Shown: one piece after another, positions 17,244-24,850 of the stretch
Layout: the number at the start of each line of letters is the position of its first letter
How positions within the stretch are numbered: position 1 is the first letter of the stretch
Assembly (NCBI RefSeq): GCF_016031655.1
Contig: NZ_JACCHQ010000024.1
Coordinates: forward strand, 1-64,000
DNA: 64,000 bases
Direction of reading: 5' to 3'
From: Bradyrhizobium glycinis
GTDB taxonomy: Bacteria; Pseudomonadota; Alphaproteobacteria; Rhizobiales; Xanthobacteraceae
The notes under the pieces: model-generated
What the model was told of the DNA's origin: nothing
Databases searched by the model: none
The model's input: only the letters and a program-made list of their open reading frames with translations
Translations under genes and position numbers: made by a program

Positions 17244-18355
17244 TCCGCGGCCTCCTTCATGGCATCTTGCGTATTGGCATCGGCGAACGCTTTAGAAAAC
17301 TCCTGGCGCAGCTTGCGCAGGAGGCCGAGCTCGGACTGGAAGTCGACATAGTGCGGCAGCTTCAGGTGCTCGACGAAGCCGGTCGCCTGCACGTTGTCCG
17401 AATGCGACATCACGAACTCTTCGTCCTGCGCCGGGGCCAGTGCCTCCTCGCCGAGCTCACGGGCGCGCAATGCGCGGTCGACCAGCGCCATCGACATGGT
17501 CTTGCGCTCGCTCTGGCCGAAGGCGAGGCCATAGCCGCGGGTGAAGCACGGCGCCTCGGTCGCGGAGCCCTTGAACTGGTTGACCATCTGGCACTCGGTG
17601 AGCTCGATCGCGCCGAGCGGCACGGCGAAGCCGACGTCTTCCGCGACAAAGTCGACCTCGACCTCACCGAAGCGGATCTCGCCGACAAAGGGATGGTTGC
17701 GGCCGTAGCCGCGCTGGGTGGAATAGCCCATCGCGAGCAGAAAGCCTTCGTCACCCCGCGCAAGATTCTGCAGGCGCAGATCGCGATCGGCGGGGAAATT
17801 CAGCGGCTCGCGGGTGAGATCGCCGACGCTGGCGCCGTCCTCGGCCTCCGGCGATGATTCGATCAGCCCGTCGCGGCCGAGAATGTCGGTCACGCGCGGG
17901 GTCGGCGCGGTGGAGGCCTCGGCCGCTGCCGGCCTCTCCGGCACGAAACCTTCGGCGAGCGAGGGATCGAGCAGGCGGTGCGTGTAGTCGAAGGTCGGCC
18001 CCAAGATCTGGCCACCGGGAATGTCCTTGAAGGTCGCCGACACCCGCCGCTGCACCCGCATCGCGCCGGTATCGACGGGCTCGCTGGCGCCGAAACGCGG
18101 CAGGGTGGCGCGGAAGGCGCGTACCAGGAAGATCGCCTCGATCAAATCGCCGCGCGCCTGCTTGATCGCAAGGGCTGCGAGCTCGCGGTCATAGAGCGAG
18201 CCCTCGCTCATGACGCGATCGACGGCAAGGCCGAGCTGCTCCGAGATCTGGTCGAGGGTGATTTCCGCAACGCTCTGGTCGCCGCGCCGCTTATGCGCGA
18301 GCAGGCGATGGGCGTTCTCGATGGCGCGTTCGCCGCCTTTGACTGCGACATACAT
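17240..18355 (-). CDS. phnI: C-P lyase core subunit PhnI
   Basis: 371 residues, normal length. Starts MYVAVKGGERAIENAHRLLA, the standard PhnI beginning, and contains RRVSATFKDIPGGQILGPTFDYTHRLLDP. PhnI displaces adenine from ATP in the presence of phosphonate to form the ribose-triphosphate adduct, together with PhnG, H and L. Lies 4 bases after phnH and overlaps phnJ. Confidence 0.95.
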   Translation of the reverse strand: MYVAVKGGERAIENAHRLLAHKRRGDQSVAEITLDQISEQLGLAVDRVMSEGSLYDRELAALAIKQARGDLIEAIFLVRAFRATLPRFGASEPVDTGAMRVQRRVSATFKDIPGGQILGPTFDYTHRLLDPSLAEGFVPERPAAAEASTAPTPRVTDILGRDGLIESSPEAEDGASVGDLTREPLNFPADRDLRLQNLARGDEGFLLAMGYSTQRGYGRNHPFVGEIRFGEVEVDFVAEDVGFAVPLGAIELTECQMVNQFKGSATEAPCFTRGYGLAFGQSERKTMSMALVDRALRARELGEEALAPAQDEEFVMSHSDNVQATGFVEHLKLPHYVDFQSELGLLRKLRQEFSKAFADANTQDAMKEAAE

Positions 18356-18359
18356 GGTT

Positions 18360-18968
18360 TCAGCTTCCCTTGCTCACGACGCGCGTGGTGCGGGGGATCG
18401 CGACCACGGCGTCATCGGCGACCAGCACAACATCGATGCCGCGCGGAAACAGCGCTTCATTCATGTGCAGGCGCTCGAACAGGTCGAAAGGCTTGATCGA
18501 CGCCTGCAGCGTGGCGATCCCATCGATGCCGGGGCCTCGCAGCTCGAAGCTGCGCCCAGAGGCAAGGCTGTCGACCTGGATGATCACCGTGGTCGAGCGG
18601 TCCGGATACTCGCTGGTGCCGAGCGCGAAGGACTCGAACGAAGGCAAGGCGCCGCCGTCACTGATAAGCGCGAACGAAGCGATCGACGAATCCTGCACGA
18701 CCGGCGCACCGGTGTGGAACTTCAGCCACTTCGTCACGTCCGAGCTCTGCGCCATCCGCGCATCGAGCCAGAGCGGCGTGTCGTGGTCAAACAGCGTCAG
18801 CGCAATCGCGGCGGTGCCTCGCATCATCGGTCCCGGCGCGCCCGCCATCGGCACGATGCGCTGGACCGAGCCCGGCCGTGCCATGGCGTCCATGACCGAG
18901 CGAAAGGTCGATTGCGCCGACAGCACCTTGTCGGCGAAACCCGGCGGCAGTTCCGCAATCGTGGTCAT
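18360..18968 (-). CDS. phnH: C-P lyase core subunit PhnH
   Basis: 202 residues from MTTIAELPPGFADKV. Family pattern FRSVMDAMARPGSVQRI at the N-terminus and LRGPGIDG in the C-terminal half. PhnH forms the dimeric hinge of the PhnGHIJ complex. Four bases separate it from phnG. The frame extends 13 codons upstream into phnG and was trimmed to the ATG that gives family length. Confidence 0.94.
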   Translation of the reverse strand: MTTIAELPPGFADKVLSAQSTFRSVMDAMARPGSVQRIVPMAGAPGPMMRGTAAIALTLFDHDTPLWLDARMAQSSDVTKWLKFHTGAPVVQDSSIASFALISDGGALPSFESFALGTSEYPDRSTTVIIQVDSLASGRSFELRGPGIDGIATLQASIKPFDLFERLHMNEALFPRGIDVVLVADDAVVAIPRTTRVVSKGS

Positions 18969-18972
18969 GATC

Positions 18973-19428
18973 TCACCCCTCACCGCGCACCATGGTGTAG
19001 AAATCAACCTTCGTCGCGGCGGTCACTGCCGCCGCCTGCTTGCGCCTGACCATAAGCTGCTCGCGCAACGGCGCGATAACGTCGCGCTCCACCGCTCCGC
19101 CGAAATCGCGGGACTGCACCAGCGCATCGCACAGCGCGATCAGCCGCGCCTTCTCACCGTCGCGACCGAGCGTGTAGCCGAACCCGACCTCGCCGCTCGC
19201 AAGCCGCACCGCTGCGCGCGACACCGTGGCTTCGCCGAGGTTGAACGGCGCACCGTCGCCGCCGACCCGGCCGCGCAGCATGACGAGGCCGTTCTCGGGC
19301 GTGCGCAAATCCTGATGGTCCGGGAGGGACAAGTTGCGGAGGCGAGCGGCGATCTCGCCCGCCTCCGCGTGCGCCAGCACCGCCATTGCGGCCTTGCGCT
19401 GGGCTTGCTGGTCGTTGTGCTGGGTCAC
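18973..19428 (-). CDS. phnG: C-P lyase core subunit PhnG
   Basis: 151 residues with a GTG start (VTQHNDQQAQRKAAMAVLAH). Conserved blocks: LRTPENGLVMLRGRVGGDGAPFN cut here to its first part, LGEATVSRAAVRL and GYTLGRDGEKARLIALCDAL. First gene of the phnGHIJKLMN operon. The open frame continues upstream across the operator palindrome, so the GTG at 19428 is chosen on length; a nearby AGAAGG could serve as ribosome site. Small uncertainty of a few codons remains. Confidence 0.9.
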   Translation of the reverse strand: MTQHNDQQAQRKAAMAVLAHAEAGEIAARLRNLSLPDHQDLRTPENGLVMLRGRVGGDGAPFNLGEATVSRAAVRLASGEVGFGYTLGRDGEKARLIALCDALVQSRDFGGAVERDVIAPLREQLMVRRKQAAAVTAATKVDFYTMVRGEG

Positions 19429-19464
19429 CTGGTCCACCGAACCTTCTACAGAACTTGCCGTGTC

Positions 19465-19492
19465 GAAGTTGTCTATGATAATAGACAACTTC
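19465..19492. promoter_or_regulatory. PhnF operator: perfect 12-base inverted repeat between phnG and phnF
   Basis: GAAGTTGTCTAT, 4 bases (GATA), ATAGACAACTTC. It contains the GT-x-TA-like half-sites favoured by HutC-subfamily GntR proteins. Located 37 bases before the phnG GTG and 64 before the phnF ATG, so one regulator bound here could control both divergent transcripts. Confidence 0.75.
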
Positions 19493-19555
19493 ATACGGGC
19501 GCGCCATGACTGTTTCGTGACAATGCTGTGATTTCTGGAGTAGGTTTCCCGCGAC

Positions 19556-20287
19556 ATGAGCATGCAGGACACAGCCTCCTCGGGCGTCGCGCTCTGGCGC
19601 CTCGTGGCCGACGGCATCGAGCGCGGCATCGCCGACGGCCGCTTTGCGGCCGGCGACAAATTGCCGGGCGAGATGGAGATCGCCGAGACCTATCGCGTCA
19701 ACCGCCACACCGTGCGGCGCGCGCTGGCGGCCCTTGCCGAGCGCGGCCTGGTGCGCGCCGAGCGCGGCAGCGGAACCTATGTCGAGGCGCAGAAGCTCGC
19801 TTATCCCTTGCGCTCGCGCACGCGCTTCTCCGAGATCGTTGGCGCTGAGGGCCGCGAACCGCATGGCCGGCTGATCGAGGCGACCGATGACGTCGCGACG
19901 CGCGAACTCGCGCGGGAGCTGGGATTAAAGACCGGCGCGCCCCTGGTGCGGATCGAGGCGATTCGCCTCGCCGACCGCACGCCGATCTGCGTTTCTACCA
20001 CTTGGCTCTCAGCTGACCTGTTCCCGGATGCGGGCGCCGTGTTCGCGGCAACGCGCTCGATGACGAAGCTGCTGGAGCATTTTGGCGTCCGCGACTATCG
20101 CCGCGGCGCAACGCGGATCACCGCGGGCATCGTCGACGCGAGCGACGCCGCACGGCTCGATCTGGCGCTGGGTCGGCCGATCCTGGTGGTCGACGCCACC
20201 GACCACGATCTCACGGGCAAGCCGCTGGTGACGAAGCACTCGCGCTTCGCGGCAGAGCGGGTGGAGTTTCTGGTGGAGAACGGGTGA
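19556..20287 (+). CDS. phnF: Phosphonate metabolism regulator PhnF (GntR, HutC subfamily)
   Basis: 243 residues. N-terminal GntR winged helix: LWRLVADGIERGIADGRFAAG, MEIAETYRVNRHTVRRALAALAERGLV and RGSGTYV. C-terminal UTRA-type effector domain: RFSEIV and VSTTWLSADLFPDAGAVF. Divergent from phnG across the palindrome at 19465-19492, which argues for local repression of the C-P lyase operon and itself. A TGGAGTAGG stretch precedes the ATG. Confidence 0.93.
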   Translation: MSMQDTASSGVALWRLVADGIERGIADGRFAAGDKLPGEMEIAETYRVNRHTVRRALAALAERGLVRAERGSGTYVEAQKLAYPLRSRTRFSEIVGAEGREPHGRLIEATDDVATRELARELGLKTGAPLVRIEAIRLADRTPICVSTTWLSADLFPDAGAVFAATRSMTKLLEHFGVRDYRRGATRITAGIVDASDAARLDLALGRPILVVDATDHDLTGKPLVTKHSRFAAERVEFLVENG

Positions 20288-20292
20288 GACCT

Positions 20293-20384
20293 CGTAGGGT
20301 GGGCAAAGGCGCGCTTGCGCCGTGCCCACCATCACTCCGCAAATTCGAGGATCGGTGGGCACGCTGCGCTTTGCCCACCCTACG
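20293..20384. repeat. Intergenic palindromic repeat (CGTAGGGTGGGCAAAG type)
   Basis: Left arm CGTAGGGTGGGCAAAGGCGC, right arm GCGCTTTGCCCACCCTACG, with an inner pair GGTGGGCAC/GTGCCCACC. One of the best known Bradyrhizobium-type intergenic palindromes. It lies between the convergent phnF and phnE genes and could end both transcripts. Confidence 0.85.
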
Positions 20385-20394
20385 GCACCGTTGC

Positions 20395-21243
20395 TCAGGC
20401 GACAGCGCGCCGTCCAATAATGGCAAACCGCAGCTTGCCCGAGATGAAATCGATCGCGGCAACCGCGACCAGGATCATCAGGATCAGAAACGACACTCTC
20501 TGCCATTCCAGCACGCGGATCTGTTCGGCGAGCTGGAGGCCGATGCCGCCGGCGCCGACAATGCCGATGATGGTGGCCGAGCGCGTATTGGACTCGATGA
20601 AATAGAGCACCTGGCCGGCGATCACGGGCAGCACCTGCGGCATCAGGCCGAAGCGAATCTCATGCAGGGCGCTGCCGCCGGAGGCGCGGATGCCTTCGAC
20701 CTGCTTCTGGTCGGCGCTCTCGATCGCTTCCGAGAACAGCTTGCCGAAGGCGCCGAAATCCGCCACCGCGATCGCGAGCACGCCGGCGAAAGGGCCGAGC
20801 CCGACCACGTTGATCCACACCAGCGCCCAGATCAGGGTGTCGACGCCGCGGATCGAATCGAGGAAACGGCGGACCGGGAAGCGCAGGATGTTCGACGGCA
20901 CGATGTTGCGCGCAGCGAGCAAGCTCACCGGCAGCGCGAACACCGCCGCCAGCGTGGTGCCGAGCAGCGCGATCGAGAGCGTTTCTCCGAGCGCCTTCAG
21001 ATAGATCGGCAGCGACGAACCGGGATCCGGCGGGATCATCATCAAGGTAATCCAGCCGAGCTGGCTGAGACCGGCGAAGAAGCGCGACGGCGAGAAATCG
21101 AGATCGACGAAGCCATAGATCAGGATCGCGAGCGCCGCGGCGATCATCGCGGGCGTCGCGAGCCGCGCCGAGGCCGGCCGCTCGAACACATCGGGATAGC
21201 GCGCGCGTATCTGTGCGGTATCAACCTCCTGCGGCCTCGTCAC
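20395..21243 (-). CDS. phnE: Phosphonate ABC transporter permease (second PhnE)
   Basis: 282 residues with about six hydrophobic helices. The permease signature is SGGSALHEIRFGLMPQVLPV and the C-terminal VGAGGIGLQLAEQIRVLEWQ. Also DSIRGVDTLIWALVWINVVGLGPFAGVLAIAV. It overlaps the other permease gene by 4 bases. Two PhnE-type permeases in tandem probably form a heterodimeric channel, a common rhizobial arrangement. Confidence 0.92.
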   Translation of the reverse strand: MTRPQEVDTAQIRARYPDVFERPASARLATPAMIAAALAILIYGFVDLDFSPSRFFAGLSQLGWITLMMIPPDPGSSLPIYLKALGETLSIALLGTTLAAVFALPVSLLAARNIVPSNILRFPVRRFLDSIRGVDTLIWALVWINVVGLGPFAGVLAIAVADFGAFGKLFSEAIESADQKQVEGIRASGGSALHEIRFGLMPQVLPVIAGQVLYFIESNTRSATIIGIVGAGGIGLQLAEQIRVLEWQRVSFLILMILVAVAAIDFISGKLRFAIIGRRAVA

Positions 21244-22124
21244 GTCCGTGCCTCCTTGCCGAACAGGCGGCCGCGCAGCCAGCCCGTGGCGATGTCGATG
21301 ATGAAGACGGTGACGATGATCGTGAGCAGGATCGCGCTGACGTCCGAATAGTAGAACTTGCGAATGGCGACGACGAGCTCCTGGCCGATGCCGCCGGCGC
21401 CGACGAAGCCCATCACGGAGGCTTCGCGGACGTTGATCTCGAAGCGCAGCAGCGCGTAGCTGGCATAGCCGGCGGTGACCTGCGGCACGATGGCGAAGCG
21501 CATGCAGGCGAGCCAGCTCGCCCCGGTCGAGCGGATGCCCTCGACCGGCTTCATGTCGGCATTCTCCACGATCTCAGAGAACAGTTTTCCCAACGCGCCG
21601 GTGGAGTGGATCGCAATCGCCAGCACGCCTGCCATCGGTCCAAGCCCGAAGGCGATGACGAAGACCAGCGCGAACACGATCCCCGGAACGGTGCGGGCGA
21701 ATTCGAGCAGACGCCGCACGACGAAGCGCAGCCAGGGCGCCGGCGAGGTGTTCTCGGCCGCGAAGAAATTAAGGGCGAAGGCGAAGGTCGCGCCGATCAG
21801 CGTGCCGACATAGGAGATCAGCAGCGTCTCAGCCAGCATCTTCAGCCATTTGCGCCAGCCCCAGAACCACTCGCCGACATCAGTCCAGACCCGCTGGCCG
21901 TTCTCGAGCGTGAGGATGCGATCGAAATAGCTGACGAAGTTGCCGAAATAGCTGAAAAGCGTGCGCAGATTCACTTCGGCGCCGATCGCGGCGAGCACCA
22001 GCGCCGCGGCAAAGATCGCGGTTCCCAACAGCAGGCGGAGCCGTCGCCGCGAAACCGCCTGGCGATAGGCAGCATTCAGCGCGGCGAGCTGCTGCGCGGG
22101 GAGGATCGAAACCGCTGTCGTCAT
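21240..22124 (-). CDS. phnE: Phosphonate ABC transporter permease (first PhnE)
   Basis: 294 residues. Signature EGIRSTGASWLACMRFAIVP and VGAGGIGQELVVAIRKFYYS, with TVPGIVFALVFVIAFGLGPMAGVLAIAI before it. It has a longer N-terminal periplasmic segment than its partner. It lies 70 bases after phnD; that gap holds a strong hairpin (22150-22174). Confidence 0.92.
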   Translation of the reverse strand: MTTAVSILPAQQLAALNAAYRQAVSRRRLRLLLGTAIFAAALVLAAIGAEVNLRTLFSYFGNFVSYFDRILTLENGQRVWTDVGEWFWGWRKWLKMLAETLLISYVGTLIGATFAFALNFFAAENTSPAPWLRFVVRRLLEFARTVPGIVFALVFVIAFGLGPMAGVLAIAIHSTGALGKLFSEIVENADMKPVEGIRSTGASWLACMRFAIVPQVTAGYASYALLRFEINVREASVMGFVGAGGIGQELVVAIRKFYYSDVSAILLTIIVTVFIIDIATGWLRGRLFGKEART

Positions 22125-22149
22125 GGGTCCAACAGGTCCGTCAAAGAAA

Positions 22150-22174
22150 GAGCCGGGTCCTTGGGACCCGGCTC
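22150..22174 (-). terminator. Hairpin with U-rich tail between phnD and phnE
   Basis: On the minus strand: GAGCCGGGTCC, loop CAA, GGACCCGGCTC, then TTTCTTTG. An 11-base perfect GC-rich stem with a T-rich tail looks like an intrinsic terminator. Since phnE genes follow on the same strand, partial termination or 3'-end protection would give more PhnD than permease. Confidence 0.7.
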
Positions 22175-22194
22175 AGGTGCATCGCCCCGAAGAC

Positions 22195-23130
22195 TCAGGA
22201 CGCCTTCTTCTTACGCAGCGCGTCGACGAACTTGATCAGCTCGATCGTGCCATCCCAGTCCTTGGTGGTGGCGGGATGAAAACCCTTCTTCTGGCCGTCG
22301 GAGAGACGGTCGAACGCAGCCTTGTCCTTGGCCGGTGCGTCGAAGAACGCCTTGGCGATGGCGGCCTTGGCCTCTTCCGGCAGCTCCGAATTGTAGGCAT
22401 AGGGGCCGTTGATGATCGGCGCCGACTTGTGGATGATGCGGAAATCGTCCTTCTTCATCGCCGAGCCGTCGGCGTTCTTCAGCATGCCCTTGGTCAGCAT
22501 CTGCGCCAGCGTGGAATCGTCGTCGCTGGTCCACTGGTTGGCGGCAACCTCGACCGTGCCCTGCGCCAGCGCCAGCATCGCGTTCTCGTGGCTGCCGGTG
22601 AAGACGACCTTGCCGAAATAGCTGTCGGCATCGTGGATGCCCAATTTATCGAGCTCGAAGCGCGGCACGTTGTTGCCGGAGGTCGAGTTCGGGTCGACGA
22701 GCCCGAGGTTCTTGCCCTTGAGGTCGTCGATCTTCTTGTAGGGGCTGTTCGCCTTGACGAAGAACACGGAATAATAGCCGGTCGAGCCGTCGGCGTTGAT
22801 GTCGTTCGCGAAGGCCTCGGATTTGACGCCGGTCAGGCGGGCACGGGCGAACGAGGCCGAGCCGTAGCTGGCGATGTGGATGTTGCCGGCGCGCTGGCCT
22901 TCGATGACGGCGGCGTAGTCGTTGGCGATGCGCAGCGTGACCTTCACGCCGAGTTGCTTCGACAAGTAATCTACGAACGGCGTCCAGCGCTCGGTCACGC
23001 CGGAGGCGTTCTCGGCCGGGACGACGGCGAAGGTCAGCTCGGGATATTTGGCCTTCCAGTCGTTGGCCGACGCGGAGGCGGTGAAGGCGAGCGCGGCGGC
23101 GCCGGCAAGGACTAATCTGCGAGTGATCAT
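22195..23130 (-). CDS. phnD: Phosphonate ABC transporter substrate-binding protein
   Basis: 311 residues from MITRRLVLAGAAALAF, a signal peptide ending in ASA. PhnD features: FAVVPAENASGVTERWTPFVDYLSKQLGVKV cut here to its core, YGSASFARAR, VDPNSTSGNNVPRFEL and ALAQGTVEVAANQW. It binds phosphonates in the periplasm. An AGAGGGT ribosome site precedes the ATG; the open frame to 23283 is not supported. It starts 64 bases after phnC. Confidence 0.93.
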   Translation of the reverse strand: MITRRLVLAGAAALAFTASASANDWKAKYPELTFAVVPAENASGVTERWTPFVDYLSKQLGVKVTLRIANDYAAVIEGQRAGNIHIASYGSASFARARLTGVKSEAFANDINADGSTGYYSVFFVKANSPYKKIDDLKGKNLGLVDPNSTSGNNVPRFELDKLGIHDADSYFGKVVFTGSHENAMLALAQGTVEVAANQWTSDDDSTLAQMLTKGMLKNADGSAMKKDDFRIIHKSAPIINGPYAYNSELPEEAKAAIAKAFFDAPAKDKAAFDRLSDGQKKGFHPATTKDWDGTIELIKFVDALRKKKAS

Positions 23131-23194
23131 GATACCCTCTTCATCGGTTGGGGTCGGTTGACGCAAACTGGCAATTGAACAGGTGCGACGCGGC

Positions 23195-24004
23195 TCAGGC
23201 AGCCGCGGCGGTTCCGAGCGCCGGCACGCCCTCGGGCGCCGGGACAGGCAGGCCACCCACGACGTCGGCGGCTTCGAGATCATAGAGCTCGCGTGCGACG
23301 TGATCAGTCAGCGCGGACGGCGCGCCGTCGAATACCACGCGCCCGGCGGCCATGCCGATCAGGCGGTCGCAATAGGTCCGCGCCAGGTCGAGCGAATGCA
23401 GGTTGCAGAGCACCGTGATGCCGAAATGCTTGTTGATGCGCAAAAGCGCATCCATCACGATCTTGGTGTTGCGCGGATCGAGCGAGGCGATCGGCTCGTC
23501 GGCGAGGATGATGTTGGGCTGCTGCACCAATGCGCGGGCGATGGCGACTCGCTGCTGCTGGCCGCCGGAGAGCTGGTCGGCGCGCTGGGCGGCGAGCGAA
23601 GCGATGTCGAACTGCTCGAGCGCCGACATCGCCAGCGCCTTGTCCTGCTCGGGCCAGGCCTGCGACAGCGAGCGCCAGGCGGGCATCGTCGCAAGACGCC
23701 CCATCAGGACATTGGTGAGCACGTCGAGACGGCCGACCAGGTTGAACTGCTGGAAGATCATCGCCGAGCGGGCGCGCCACTTCCGCAGCTCCTTGCCGCG
23801 CAGCGAGGTGACGTCGACGCCGTCGAACAGGATGCGCCCCCCGGTCGGCGTCACGAGGCGGTTGATGGTCCGCAGCAATGTCGACTTGCCGGCGCCGGAT
23901 CGCCCGATCACCCCGACGAAGCCGCCGGGGGAAACTTGAAACGAAGCATCGTCCACCGCGGCTTTCGCGCCGAAGCGACACGTCAGGCCTTCAACCACCA
24001 GCAT
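23195..24004 (-). CDS. phnC: Phosphonate ABC transporter ATP-binding protein
   Basis: 269 residues from MLVVEGLTCRFGAKAAV. Walker A GRSGAGKS, signature LSGGQQQRVAIARALVQ, Walker B IILADEPIASLD, and CNLHSLDLARTYCDR with the switch His. First gene of phnCDEE. A perfect hairpin lies 6 bases upstream of the ATG (24010-24030). Divergent from the PhoB-controlled trio, with 174 bases between. Confidence 0.93.
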   Translation of the reverse strand: MLVVEGLTCRFGAKAAVDDASFQVSPGGFVGVIGRSGAGKSTLLRTINRLVTPTGGRILFDGVDVTSLRGKELRKWRARSAMIFQQFNLVGRLDVLTNVLMGRLATMPAWRSLSQAWPEQDKALAMSALEQFDIASLAAQRADQLSGGQQQRVAIARALVQQPNIILADEPIASLDPRNTKIVMDALLRINKHFGITVLCNLHSLDLARTYCDRLIGMAAGRVVFDGAPSALTDHVARELYDLEAADVVGGLPVPAPEGVPALGTAAAA

Positions 24005-24009
24005 ACAGG

Positions 24010-24030
24010 GGCTCCAGAGTAGCTGGAGCC
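24010..24030 (-). promoter_or_regulatory. Perfect 8-base hairpin covering the phnC leader
   Basis: GGCTCCAG, 5-base loop, CTGGAGCC, lying 5 bases from the phnC ATG. The only purine-rich ribosome-site candidate (GGAGCC, minus strand) is inside the stem, so the structure could hide it. A role is inference. Confidence 0.45.
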
Positions 24031-24103
24031 AACCGCTAACGCCCGTGCTTAACACTTGTGTGACAGCGCCGCTGCGGTGCGGCGATCCTACGCACAACAT
24101 CCC

Positions 24104-24132
24104 CTGTCATTTCTTTGTCATGACACCGTCAT
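24104..24132 (+). promoter_or_regulatory. Pho box: three PhoB half-sites with 11-base period
   Basis: CTGTCAT at 24104, TTGTCAT at 24115 and CCGTCAT at 24126, each separated by 4 bases. This matches the known PhoB recognition repeat (CTGTCAT, 11-base spacing). It points toward the plus-strand gene at 24179 and lies 46 bases before its ATG. A weaker CTGTCAC followed by 4 bases and GTGTTAA is seen on the minus strand near 24050-24067, facing phnC. Confidence 0.85.
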
Positions 24133-24178
24133 CTGCCCGCTCGAAGAGAAACACCCACACTCGCACTTCGGATGCAAC

Positions 24179-24850
24179 ATGGCCGCCAGAGCTCTTTCGG
24201 TTCAGCCGACCGTCGATCCCTCGGCCAAGCTGCATGAGACCAGGCTCGGCGCCTACACCGAGGTCGGCGCACGCACGATCCTGCATGAAGTGGCGATGGG
24301 CGATTACTCCTACGTCGTGAACGATGCGCAGATCACCTACACCACCATCGGAAAATTCTGCTCGATCGCGGCGATGACCCGCATCAATCCCGGCAACCAT
24401 CCGATGCACCGCGCCACGCAGGCGCACTTCACCTACCGCTCCAGCGCCTATTTCGAGGGTGAGAGCGACGATTCCGAATTCTTCGACTGGCGGCGTCAGC
24501 ATCACGTTCATATCGGCCATGACGTCTGGATCGGCCATGGCGCGATCGTGCTGCCGGGCCGCAACATCGGCACCGGCGCGGTGATCGCCGCCGGCGCGAT
24601 CGTCACCAAGGACGTGCCGGCCTACAGCATCGTCGCCGGCAATCCGGCCCGTATCGTGCGGCGGCGGTTCTCGGAGGAGATCGCCGGACGGCTTGCAAAG
24701 CTTGCCTGGTGGGACTGGGATCACGACAAATTGCGCGAAGCGCTGCCCAATTTCCGCAAGCTCGGGATTGAAGATTTTCTCTCGACATACGAAGTACGGG
24801 CGGGCTCGCTGAAGAATTCTCCTGCCAGCAAACGAAGCGCGGTCGCGTGA
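24179..24850 (+). CDS. Phosphonate-locus hexapeptide-repeat acetyltransferase
   Basis: 223 residues from MAARALSVQPTVDPSAKLHE. Left-handed beta-helix repeats run through TRLGAYTEVGARTILHEVAM and again in IGHDVWIGHGAIVLPGRNIG, and the xenobiotic-acetyltransferase-type ending is AIVTKDVPAYSIVAGNPARIV. This is the transferase regularly found in C-P lyase loci. It may acetylate aminoalkylphosphonates, the role PhnO has in E. coli, but that is inference. First gene downstream of the Pho box; its stop overlaps the next gene's GTG. Confidence 0.88.
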   Translation: MAARALSVQPTVDPSAKLHETRLGAYTEVGARTILHEVAMGDYSYVVNDAQITYTTIGKFCSIAAMTRINPGNHPMHRATQAHFTYRSSAYFEGESDDSEFFDWRRQHHVHIGHDVWIGHGAIVLPGRNIGTGAVIAAGAIVTKDVPAYSIVAGNPARIVRRRFSEEIAGRLAKLAWWDWDHDKLREALPNFRKLGIEDFLSTYEVRAGSLKNSPASKRSAVA

